Shown here one piece after another: positions 23,797 to 32,600 of a stretch of 32,891 nt of DNA. The stretch spans positions 1 to 32,891 of the forward strand of contig NZ_FXUL01000037.1 of NCBI RefSeq assembly GCF_900182955.1, written 5' to 3'. How positions within the stretch are numbered: the stretch's first letter is position 1; each line of letters begins with the position of its first letter. The DNA comes from Noviherbaspirillum suwonense. Its GTDB lineage: Bacteria > Pseudomonadota > Gammaproteobacteria > Burkholderiales > Burkholderiaceae_D. The notes under the pieces are model-generated. The model did no database searches and was not told where the DNA came from. It saw only the letters and a program-made list of their open reading frames with translations. The translations under genes and the position numbers were made by a program.

Positions 23797-23825
23797 ATAC
23801 TATTCGGCGGCTTGGTACGTGTCAA
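23797..23825 (-). promoter_or_regulatory. Sigma-70-type promoter of the amide operon
   Basis: TTGACA at 23825-23820, a 17-nt spacer, and TAGTAT at 23802-23797 on the minus strand, close to the sigma-70 consensus. Transcription would start near 23790, just before hairpin P1 of the leader, which is the spacing expected for control by antitermination. Confidence 0.78.
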
Positions 23826-24171
23826 CCCCGAAATGAATTTTTCCCCAACAAATTTTTGGCGTAATCCAGCGCAATCTGCATTGCTCGCCTATTTCAGCGA
23901 TAGCTCGTGAAAATCGCAGCGCAAAATGTTGCACACGGAAAATACATATGCCGTTCGGCGAAATCCTCCTACCAAATCGACTAATCACACAAAAAGGCAG
24001 CGTGACGAGCATGACTGTCTGAAGTAAAAGTCAGGCGATAGAAATTAAACGCTGCGGCCGTGCGTTTATGGAATGTATCTATAAATAATCTTAGCGCGAT
24101 ACAAGTAAATCCACGCCCATTATAAGCCAGTAATAGAAATCCATTCGCCGAGCGGATTTTCTGGTATCTAA
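23826..24171. other. Gap between amiR-like gene and the operon promoter
   Basis: About 345 nt, AT-richer than its surroundings. I see no gene. A weak dyad AAATCC/GGATTT at 24134-24156, just after the amiR-like stop, could end that transcript but has no good T-run. The rest may hold activator sites for the promoter; none is recognised. Confidence 0.4.
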
Positions 24172-24822
24172 CTATTCGCTGCTGACTGACTTTTTTAACC
24201 CTGCTGGAATTGCGTTGAATAATATCTTGTTTGCCTGAATAACCTGGCTGGCGACATCTTCAATCTGCAATCGCAAATTCATCGCCTGAGTTCGTAGCAT
24301 TTCGTACGCGTCGGATTCAGATGCCCCATGCATGGCAATCAGAATTTTTTTGGCTTCTTCGATAGTTCGAGCGCTGGTCGCCTTGTTTTCAAGTCGTCGA
24401 ATTCTTTCTTCAGTTTTCTCGTAGTGTCTGGCATGCTGGAGCGCCATCATGACCGTTGACAGTACGCCAAGAGCATGTACGGGACTCACCAGCATTCCCA
24501 TTGCGCCAATCCGTAATGCCTCGTCGACAACCGCCGGGTTTTCGAAATTGATCACCGATACGATGGGGGGGTGATCCTGTTGCAGCCATGGATAAGATGT
24601 TTCCTCAGCCTCGGGGGCGATAAACAAGAAGATGAGATCGATCTGGCCGTCGATCTCCTGTGGTGGCGGCCAACGGAGTTCAACAGTGCACCCGATCCGC
24701 TTCAGTTGCTGTGAAAGCGTGAGTCCATCTAGATCCTCGGGACAAAATACTTTTATCTGGGGTGTCCTGGATAAAACGGATCTCGTAAAGCTTGTAACTC
24801 TTCGATAAGCGGGCTGGGTCAC
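24172..24822 (-). CDS. amiR: AmiR-like ANTAR-domain transcription antiterminator
   Basis: 216 aa from the GTG at 24822, which overlaps the TGA of the sensor gene (GTGA) and has AAGGA 8 nt upstream; an in-frame ATG at 24864 is less likely. The N-terminal receiver-like domain (about 20-130) lacks the phosphorylated Asp (IDLIFLFIAPEAEE), as in Pseudomonas AmiR. A coiled coil follows (TEERIRRLENKA). The C-terminal ANTAR domain (about 145-200) has RTIEEAKKILIAMHGASESDAYEMLR and the alanine-rich RNA-binding helices MNLRLQIEDVASQVI in two parts. Known AmiR binds leader RNA and prevents terminator formation; AmiC holds it inactive until an amide binds. A fitting leader lies just downstream. Confidence 0.9.
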   Translation of the reverse strand: MTQPAYRRVTSFTRSVLSRTPQIKVFCPEDLDGLTLSQQLKRIGCTVELRWPPPQEIDGQIDLIFLFIAPEAEETSYPWLQQDHPPIVSVINFENPAVVDEALRIGAMGMLVSPVHALGVLSTVMMALQHARHYEKTEERIRRLENKATSARTIEEAKKILIAMHGASESDAYEMLRTQAMNLRLQIEDVASQVIQANKILFNAIPAGLKKSVSSE

Positions 24823-25976
24823 GTTGTTTCCTTTTCGAGAGGCTTGGAGTCTTGCCTGTCCCATTTGTGATGCACCATATACGGATCAGGTTCGACCCGC
24901 TGAACAGCATCTTTGAGTATCGTAAATTGTCCCTGACTGTTGGCTTGGCCTATGCGGGGGTACAAGCTTGCATGATGATTGGACGGGCTAATGCGAACGT
25001 TCCCCTGAGGTGCATCTATTTCGCTGCCGAGAAGGCACGGAAGAAGGGATTGGATATCGTCGCTACCAGCCTTTTCGAATGCCTTGGCAAATAGTTTCAT
25101 TCCGAAGTAGGATGCTTCCCAGTTCATATTCGGTATGGCGAGAGTACCGTAAGAACTTTCAAAAAATCGGGCAAGCGTATTACGATTTTCAGGAGAATCG
25201 ATACTTTGAAAGTAAGGAGATGAGGTAAAATGTCCACAAGCCGCATCCGCACCCATGATTGCAATCTCGGCTTCAGAAGTATTGAGACTCCCAATTGGCA
25301 TAGTGCCAGGGTCGAGACCAAAATTACAGAATGCCTGATACAGGTAGGAAACGGACCTCCCGATTAACGTGCAAAAGATAAAATCAGGGCGTTTTTCGAT
25401 AATATCTTTTACCACTTCTTCGATAGCAGCAAAGTTGGCATAGAGACTGACATAACGCTCGCCCACAATTGCATTCCCGGGGAAATTTGAGATAAGCGAT
25501 TGCATCGTGCGGTTGGTCTCGTACGGATAATTGTAGCGAGATCCGATCATGTAAATTCGATTCCCGAACCGGGAAACCATATAGTCGGCGAGTTGGACAA
25601 TATTTTGATTCGGAGCCGCACCCGTATAAATAACATTATTCGAAAATTCAAAGCCTTCGTACTGTTCCGGGTAAAACAATAGCTTATTGTATTTCTCGAC
25701 GATCGGAAGCATTGCCTTTCTGCTACTCGACATATAACCACCAAAGATCACATTAACCTTGTCTTCAGTGATCAATTGCTCCACTAATCGCTTATAACTG
25801 GTGTTGTCGGACTGCGGGTCGTAGCGAACACCAACTAGTTCCCTTCCGTCAACACCGCCTTGTGCATTGATCTCCTGGATGGCAAATAACGCACCATACA
25901 GTTGAGATGACTCCAGTTCGGAAGTCACACCTGTTTCTGAGAACAGCAGGCCAATACGGACCGGGTCTTTATTCAT
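24819..25976 (-). CDS. amiC: AmiC-like cytoplasmic amide sensor
   Basis: 385 aa, about the length I recall for Pseudomonas AmiC. Periplasmic-binding-protein fold without a signal peptide (starts MNKDPVRIGLLFSETGVTS), so it stays in the cytoplasm. Matches to AmiC by eye include YDPQSDNTSYKRL, YPEQYEGFEFSNNVIYTGAAP, MIGSRYNYPYETNR, SLNTSEAEIA, SSPYFQSIDSP, and EIDAPQGNVRISPSNHH. In the known system AmiC binds AmiR and releases it when an amide enters the cleft. The gene overlaps the ANTAR gene by 4 bp, which fits a stoichiometric complex. Start ATG 25976 gives the family's usual N-terminus; a TTG at 25994 is possible but less likely. Confidence 0.93.
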   Translation of the reverse strand: MNKDPVRIGLLFSETGVTSELESSQLYGALFAIQEINAQGGVDGRELVGVRYDPQSDNTSYKRLVEQLITEDKVNVIFGGYMSSSRKAMLPIVEKYNKLLFYPEQYEGFEFSNNVIYTGAAPNQNIVQLADYMVSRFGNRIYMIGSRYNYPYETNRTMQSLISNFPGNAIVGERYVSLYANFAAIEEVVKDIIEKRPDFIFCTLIGRSVSYLYQAFCNFGLDPGTMPIGSLNTSEAEIAIMGADAACGHFTSSPYFQSIDSPENRNTLARFFESSYGTLAIPNMNWEASYFGMKLFAKAFEKAGSDDIQSLLPCLLGSEIDAPQGNVRISPSNHHASLYPRIGQANSQGQFTILKDAVQRVEPDPYMVHHKWDRQDSKPLEKETT

Positions 25977-26648
25977 CGAATATTCTGTTAGCAATAAACA
26001 TGCCGCATCGCCGGCAAGATATTTGGGTGGATTTCGGAAGGTATAGGTTTTGTGTTTGCAATCCTCTGGTGCGCCTGTAACCTTACTGATAATTTTCGCA
26101 CCAGTCTAAAGCATTTAAATCCGGATCGCACCTGATTAGCACGCTGCTGGAATGCTTTCCTTAAATCAATATTGACGGCCGTGAGTGGGTCTGATCCAGC
26201 AGTCTGCGATTGATATTTCCTCGCTTGATCCGGCGAGGAACGCGACTCCATCTGCTGTTGAGTTAGTTGTCCGTCACGAATTCCTGGTCGAAATGCCGAA
26301 AAAATTAAGGCTTCGGCAAGGCTGAGCAATTAAAGAAACGCGGCTCCAACCCAAACATGGTTGGCCTTCTCCATTAATGACCAATTTTGCACCAGTGGTC
26401 GATCAGGGGGGCGTTGCCCACCCCTCACCGAACTGCGACATGGTCCAGCCGCCTTTGCCAGGTCGGTTAAGCCGTCCCCGCCATACAACTGCTGCTATCG
26501 AAGCACCAAGCGCTTACTGCAACAGTTACATTCTCACGAAGGGGCTCAGGCAAGCAGAACCTTGTGCTTCCGGAGTTCCATGTGCCCGCAGCCAGCCGAC
26601 ATCGTCGTCATCGCGCTCCCGCGCAGTCATCCGCGACACCAAGTTCTT
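25977..26648. other. Upstream region of the sensor gene
   Basis: About 670 nt without a convincing gene. A 113-codon minus-strand frame (25988-26329, TTG start) has no recognisable motif and overlaps the sensor start region. A 7-bp dyad, TGCCGAA/TTCGGCA, lies at 26294-26318. The sensor promoter must be here, but I could not single out a good match to sigma-70 boxes. The stretch 26360-26600 may be a decayed gene; I could not identify it. Confidence 0.4.
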
Positions 26649-27551
26649 CTACCGGGGCCGCTGGTCCTGCAGCGTAAATATTCCCGCATAGCCGTTCCTG
26701 AAGCTGGGCGGCAATTCGATCACGCCCGGCTCGACCCGGGCATGGCGCGACGGTTCGCCGCGCACCATGCGGTTGCGGTGGCGGCTGTCGATGACCGGGT
26801 CGGTATACGCAAATGCGTCTGCTGCGACGTACTGGATGATATAGGTGGTCCGCACCGCATCGGACAGGTTGGCGCTGGAACCATGCACCGCCAGGCCATG
26901 GTGGGCAACAATGTCGCCCGGGTCGAGTTCGTTGTCCACGATCTGCGCCATATCCGCAGCCGTCATGCTGGCATTGCAATTGAGCGTATAGAGCCCCTGG
27001 TCCCAGTGGCTGCGCGGCCCTTGTCGATGGCTGCCGGGTATGGTCTGCAGGCATCCGTTGCCCGAGCGCGATGGGTTCAGCGGCACGCTCAGCGCCACGA
27101 TGTTGCTGTTCGTATGCGGGAATACCGCCCAGTCCTGATGCCAGCCGATTTCAGCGCCGCCTTCGGGCAACTTGAAATTGACCTTGGAATGGTAGAACTT
27201 GACCGGCCCGCCGACGAGGTCGGCCGCAATGTCGCCAAGGACCGAATAGAATGCGGTGTCGATAAAAACCGGGTCAAGTTCGGTCGGGCTGGAAATACGA
27301 CGGATGCGCGGCCTTTCGGGCGTGTGAAAGGCATCGAGGTCGATATGCGCTGTCTTCTCTGTCAGTTTGCCGGCTTCCGTGCAGATCCGGTCGATTGCTG
27401 TATTCAAGCGCTGCAGCAGCGCCAGCTCCAGCATGGCGCGCATCGTCAGGAAGCCGGCGGCATGGTATTGCGCGATCTGCGAAGCGCCTAGCACTGGCCG
27501 GTGCGCGGCAGCCTGCGGTGCCATGGTGCTGCCCTGCCCTGCCGCATTCAT
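26649..27551 (-). CDS. Phytanoyl-CoA dioxygenase (PhyH) family oxygenase, second gene of the pair
   Basis: 300 aa, Fe(II)/2-oxoglutarate-dependent. Iron ligands: His138 and Asp140 in GWHQDWAVFPHT and the distal His223 in LAVHGSSANLS, with Arg234 (DAVRTTYI) for 2-oxoglutarate. The conserved SGNGCLQTIPGSH segment (about 163-175) is present. The ATG overlaps the TGA of the preceding PhyH gene by 4 bp. It has a longer N-terminus than its partner and only modest similarity to it, so it is not a recent duplicate; the two may act in succession on one small molecule. The substrate is unknown. Confidence 0.92.
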   Translation of the reverse strand: MNAAGQGSTMAPQAAAHRPVLGASQIAQYHAAGFLTMRAMLELALLQRLNTAIDRICTEAGKLTEKTAHIDLDAFHTPERPRIRRISSPTELDPVFIDTAFYSVLGDIAADLVGGPVKFYHSKVNFKLPEGGAEIGWHQDWAVFPHTNSNIVALSVPLNPSRSGNGCLQTIPGSHRQGPRSHWDQGLYTLNCNASMTAADMAQIVDNELDPGDIVAHHGLAVHGSSANLSDAVRTTYIIQYVAADAFAYTDPVIDSRHRNRMVRGEPSRHARVEPGVIELPPSFRNGYAGIFTLQDQRPR

Positions 27552-28357
27552 GCCGCCACCTGGCGTGTCGTCAGGATAGCGTCGCTGCCTGGCTTCAGCG
27601 GCGCGAAGTTGGTCGAACGGACATAGTCCGGGCGCGGGTTCGGCACATCCAGCGGCTTGTTTGCCACTTGATTGTAGACCACGTAAATAGCCCAGCGGTC
27701 ATGCCGCGACAGGTTGTGGCCGGACGCGTGCAGGATGTTCGGATGAAAGAATACGACGGTGCCGGGCTCGCCGGTGATGGGTACCGGCTCGGGGCTGCGT
27801 TCCATGATGTCCAGCAGGTCTTCCTTGGGCACCACCCAGAATTTGTAGGCAGTCGCTTCGTCGAAGCGCGGCTCCAGGTTGCCGACCTTATGGCTACCCG
27901 GGATGAAATACAGGCAGCCGTTGAATTCGGTGGGCTTGTCGAGCATGACCAGAGCGGTGGTCAGCGCCGGCTCTGGCACGCCATCCTTGCGCCAGGTGCC
28001 GTAGTCCTGGTGCCATTGCCAGACCGAGCCATCGATGGCTGTCTTCAAATTACACTTGGTATGGTAGACATACAGGCTCTCGTCGCCCAGCACGCCTTGC
28101 GCCGGCTCGAGCATGCGCGGGCATCGCGACGCCGCATGAAACACGGGCGACGCGGTCGGGCCGTTATCCTCATGCACCCGGTAGATTGTCTTGGCGACGC
28201 CACCGCTGCGCTCGCGCACCAAGTGGTCGGTGTCGATGTCCTGGATGCGGCGCAATTCGGCCTTCATTGCGTCCACTTCGTCTGTCGAAAAAAGACCGGG
28301 CATGACCAGAAAGCCATCGCGGTCGTACGTCTCGAGCTGGGTCTTGCTGAGTTTCAC
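27548..28357 (-). CDS. Phytanoyl-CoA dioxygenase (PhyH) family oxygenase, first gene of the pair
   Basis: 269 aa. Ligands His116 and Asp118 (WQWHQDYG), distal His210 (FFHPNILHASGHNLS) and Arg221 (RHDRWAIYVVYN) are intact, and the core FNGCLYFIPGSHKVG is typical. It begins with GTG behind a strong AAGGAGA ribosome binding site. It is transcribed away from a LysR regulator that starts 122 nt off, and its stop overlaps the next PhyH gene by 4 bp. The pair looks like a small LysR-controlled catabolic unit. Ectoine, quaternary amines and halogenated or methylated acids are known PhyH substrates, but none is indicated here. Confidence 0.93.
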   Translation of the reverse strand: MKLSKTQLETYDRDGFLVMPGLFSTDEVDAMKAELRRIQDIDTDHLVRERSGGVAKTIYRVHEDNGPTASPVFHAASRCPRMLEPAQGVLGDESLYVYHTKCNLKTAIDGSVWQWHQDYGTWRKDGVPEPALTTALVMLDKPTEFNGCLYFIPGSHKVGNLEPRFDEATAYKFWVVPKEDLLDIMERSPEPVPITGEPGTVVFFHPNILHASGHNLSRHDRWAIYVVYNQVANKPLDVPNPRPDYVRSTNFAPLKPGSDAILTTRQVAA

Positions 28358-28437
28358 GGCTGTCTCCTTAATTTAATCGGATGCGGTGCGGCGATCCCGC
28401 TTAAGTCAAATCATAGGCCGGTTATACTCATACGTAA

Positions 28438-28459
28438 AATAGCGAATTGGTTCGCTATT
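28438..28459. promoter_or_regulatory. Inverted repeat in the divergent PhyH / LysR promoter region
   Basis: Perfect 9-bp arms AATAGCGAA and TTCGCTATT around TTGG, midway between the divergent starts. A TATACT box lies just to its left (28423-28428). A second odd palindrome, TACCTT-A-AAGGTA (28462-28474), covers the ribosome binding site of the LysR gene. Both are candidate binding sites for that regulator, the second fitting self-repression. Confidence 0.6.
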
Positions 28460-28479
28460 GATACCTTAAAGGTACCGAA

Positions 28480-29382
28480 ATGGACTTGCGCCATTTGCGC
28501 TATTTCATCGCCGTCGCTGAAGAACTGCATTTCACCCGTGCCGCCCGCCGCCTGCATATCGCGCAGCCGCCGATGAGCCGGCAGATCCGTGAATTGGAAA
28601 AAGAGCTGGGCGTCACTCTCTTCAATCGAACGCGGCGCCAGGTCGAGCTCACCGATGCGGGGCAGGTGTTCCTGGTCAAGGCCCGGCAAGTACTACGGGC
28701 AGCGGAGTCGGCGGTGCTGGAAACCCAGCGCGCCGAGCGCGGCGAAACCGGCAAGTTGGCAGTGGGCTTTTTCGAGCAGACGGCGTACACCTTGCTGCCG
28801 CCCATCCTGCGCGCGTTCAATCAGCGGTTTCCTGAAGTCGACGTGCAGTTGCGCTGGTTCCCTGTCATCGGCCAGGTCGGTGCGCTTGAGCAGGGGGAGG
28901 TCGACATTGCTTTCGTCCGCCCGGTTACTGACCTGTCGGCAGTGACAAAGCAACTGCTGCTGACGGAGCCTTTCGTCGTCGCAGTGCCGGCCAGCCATCC
29001 GTTAGCGGCACGCGACGTGGTGTCGATCGAGGAATGTGCGAAGGAACGGATCATTAATTACACCCAGCACCTGGCGCCCGACTACCATGCTGCGATCATG
29101 CGCGCCTGCGCGCTGGCCGGCTTTGTGCCGGAGCGGCCGCTCGACGTGGGCCAAGTCTACACCGCGCTGGGCCTGGTCAGTGCCGGGGTTGGCATCGCGT
29201 TCGCGCCCGCTTCGGTGCAAAGAATGCATTTTGATGGCCTGCTCTACAAGCCGCTGCGCGGCCGGCCGCTGGAAAGCATGACGTATCTGGCCTGGCTGCA
29301 GCCAGCGCCGCCCATTCTGTTGACGGCCTTTGTCGAGATTGCGATGCAGGTCATGGGAGAGGCGGCCATGAACACGTTCTGA
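28480..29382 (+). CDS. LysR-family regulator of the PhyH pair
   Basis: 300 aa. The DNA-binding domain is typical (MDLRHLRYFIAVAEELHFTR, then AARRLHIAQPPMSRQIRELE), closest in style to the CatR/BenM/CbbR-like group with RAARRLHIAQPP. The effector domain begins near residue 91 (KLAVGFFEQTAYTLLP). AAAGG lies 8 nt before the ATG, inside a small palindrome. Transcribed away from the two PhyH oxygenases, which it probably activates in response to their substrate. The ligand cannot be read from the sequence. Confidence 0.92.
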   Translation: MDLRHLRYFIAVAEELHFTRAARRLHIAQPPMSRQIRELEKELGVTLFNRTRRQVELTDAGQVFLVKARQVLRAAESAVLETQRAERGETGKLAVGFFEQTAYTLLPPILRAFNQRFPEVDVQLRWFPVIGQVGALEQGEVDIAFVRPVTDLSAVTKQLLLTEPFVVAVPASHPLAARDVVSIEECAKERIINYTQHLAPDYHAAIMRACALAGFVPERPLDVGQVYTALGLVSAGVGIAFAPASVQRMHFDGLLYKPLRGRPLESMTYLAWLQPAPPILLTAFVEIAMQVMGEAAMNTF

Positions 29383-29610
29383 CAACGATACCATGCGCTG
29401 TATGCGCGGACGAGGCCATAGCCAGATTTGGCAACGCGGAGAGCGTGGAAAATGGTCGAGGGACGGGTCTTAATTCTTCCAGATGCCTGCGCTGAGATGG
29501 ACGGCCTCTCCCTTTAAGCCGTTGCGACCGGGCATCCACATTTTGAACAGGCTGCCAAATGAAGACCATGCTTAATGGTAGGCGCTCCAGCAATAACATA
29601 GTTGGATCAC

Positions 29611-32600
29611 TTAACTGGTCTGGTTCCCGTTAGGCATGGTGCCTGACCTGGTGGCTATGATTGCTGCAACATCGTGCGCGGGAAGAGGTTTGGTACACAG
29701 ATAACCTTGGTAAGCGTCACAGCCATGCTGAAAGAGAAAGTCCCGTTGATCTTCTGTTTCCACGCCTTCGGCGATAACTTTCAGTCCCAGGTTGCATCCT
29801 AGTGCAATGATCGTGCGAGCGATGACTGCATCATTCGCGTTAGTCAGCAGGTCACGGACAAACGAGCGGTCAATTTTCAACATATCCAGCGGTAACCGCT
29901 TCAGATAGGCCAGGGAAGAATACCCGGTGCCAAAGTCGTCCAGTGCGAAGCTAATACCGCGCGCTTTTAGCACATTCATTTTGCTGATGGTGCCTTCCAG
30001 GTTTTCGAACAGCATACTTTCCGTCAGTTCGAGTTTAAGCCGCTGTGGAATTGCACCGGTAATGGCCAACGCGCCTAACACTTGCTCGACAAAGCCGTGA
30101 TAATGGAATTGACGGGCGCTGACATTCACGGCAATTTCCAGATCCGCCAGCTTCGGTACGGCAGCCCAGCTTGCCAACTGCCGGCATGCAGTCTCCAGTA
30201 CCCATTCACCCAAAGGCAGAATCAAACCAGTCTCTTCAGCTAGCTGGATAAACTCCAGTGGGGAAACCATTCCCCGCTTGGGATGCTGCCAACGGATCAG
30301 GGCCTCTACGCCCGTTATCCGGCCAGCCTTGTCAACCTGCGGCTGGTAATGGAGCAGGAACTGTCGTTCACGCAAGCCCTGCCGCAGGTCGGCTTCCAGC
30401 GACATCCGTGCGGACACTGCCGCCTGCATTCGTGGGTCGAAAAAGCACAAGGTGTTGCGGCCCGCTGCTTTGGCCTGGTACATGGCCATGTCGGCCTGCT
30501 TCAGTAACTCGCCGATGTCAACCTCGTCATTCTTAAGCAAGGTGATGCCGATACTTGGGGTACTGTTATGCTCATAGTCACCCAAGTGGTAGATTTGATT
30601 CAGGGCATCGAGAATGCTTTCGCCCTTGGACGTTGTTCGGGCTACCGCTTCCTCGATGTTCTCGCCAATTCGCTCTAGAAGCACAACGAATTCATCGCCT
30701 CCAAAACGTGCAACGGTATCGGTATCGTTGACGCAAGCGGTAAGCCGTAGACCGACCTGCTGCAGCAATAGGTCGCCTGTAGCGTGGCCAAGGGTGTCGT
30801 TCAAAGACTTGAAGTCATCGAGATCGATAAACAGCAGCGCACCCACATGGCCGCTCTGTGTGCCGGCTGCCATTGCCCGCTCTAGCCGATCCATTAAAAG
30901 CTGGCGGTTTGGCAACTGGGTCAGCGGATCATAGAAAGCTAGCTGCTGGACCCTGCGTTCAGCCGCTTTGCGTAGGCTGATATCAGTTTTAATTGCGAAT
31001 ATTGATTTCGGCTGGCCGGCTTCATCGTGCACCAGCGTCCACTGCGCCTCGACGGGCAACGTCGTGCCGTTCTTTCGACGCTCCGTAATTTCACCGCTCC
31101 ACTCTCCAAGCTCTATCACCTGACGAGTGGCATCGTGAAGGTCGGTCGGATCTTCGTAGAGAAGCTCTGCCACCGAACGGCCGATAGCTTCCTCCGCGGT
31201 CCAGCCATATAGCCGTTCGGCGCCCTTGTTCCAGTAGTGCACTCGGTTGTCGAGCCCACGCACGACTATCGCGTCCTTTGCCTTGTCCAGCAAGGAGGCT
31301 TGTTCGCGCAGACGCGCATCCGCTTCCCTGCGCTCGGTAAGGTCAACCATGGCGCCCGTTACACGTGTTGCCTTGCCCTCACCATTTCGGATGATGAATC
31401 CACGGTCAAGGACATACGATATCGAACCGTCCTTTCGAACAAAATTGTATTCATCGCTCCAGCGGTCGCCCTCACCCGTCAGGGCAGCATCGAGACTGTT
31501 TAATACCCGGCTTCTGTCATCTTGGTGAATGCGGTCGCTCCACAGGTTGATTGACCCCTCAAATTCCTCGGGAGCGTAGCCGAACAGATTCATGACGGTT
31601 TCGCTGCGCCAGTTCGTATTGCTAATCAAATCGTAATCCCAGAGAGCATCATTGGTGCTTTTTGCAATGATTCGAAACCGCTCTTCGCTTACCTGCAACG
31701 CCTCCTGGGTTTTTTTTGTGTTTGTAATGTCGTGGAAATAGACAGTCAGGCCCTCTTCCGATGGATAGGCTCTGACCTCGGACCAAACATGGTAAGGAGC
31801 ATAAAACTCCTCGAATGCGACCGTGCAATTTTCCTGCACCGCTCGATGGAATTCACGATAGCCGATCTGCCCCTGCAAAGCGCCAAACTCTTCCCACAGC
31901 ACTTTACCAAGTAGCTCTTGGCGCGGCCTTTGAAACAGTCGTTCCGCCTCCCTGTTCAGGTAAGTGAATCGCCATTGACGGTCCAATGTATAGAAGGCAT
32001 CCGTGATGCTATCCAAGGTCGTTGTCATGCGCTGCTCAAGAAGCTGCGCATTTTCCTCAGTACGCTTTCTCTCGCTGATGTCCTGGAAAGCGCCTTGGAT
32101 GCCGGTAATCACATTTTCCACATCGCGTACCGGTTCGCCAATTGCACGCACCCAGACCGTACGTCCCGTCACAGTGATTATTTGCAACTCTTCATCATAA
32201 GGCACGCCATTTTTGATGCAGGCATCAAACCGTGCCTGAATTTTCTGACGCCATTCTGGTGCATAAAAGTTAATTGCTTCTTGCGGCGTGGGGGACGTAT
32301 TGCATGGCACTTCATGAATTCTGCAAACTTCATCAGACCAGATTACGTGGCCCGTGCCAACATCGAATTTCCAGCCGCCCAAATGGGAAATCCGACTGGC
32401 AATTTGAAGCAGCAACGCATTTTTTTCGGCTTCATGTTGGCGCATGATGCGGTCGGTGATGTCCTGCACTGTGCCGAAGAGAATGGCCTGTTCATCATTT
32501 CCATGGATCAGATCTCCGCGCGAATGGACATATCGGACTTCGCCAGTAGGTCGCTTCATCCGGCATTCGATATCGAGTGGTCCCTCGTTTCTTGCAGCTC

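Noticed and set aside
25988-26329. 113-aa minus-strand open frame upstream of the sensor gene
   Set aside because: It has no family motif, only a TTG start and no good ribosome binding site, and it overlaps the start region of the sensor gene.
26361-27491. 376-aa + strand open frame
   Set aside because: It mostly mirrors the PhyH gene at 26649-27551 and has no motif of its own.
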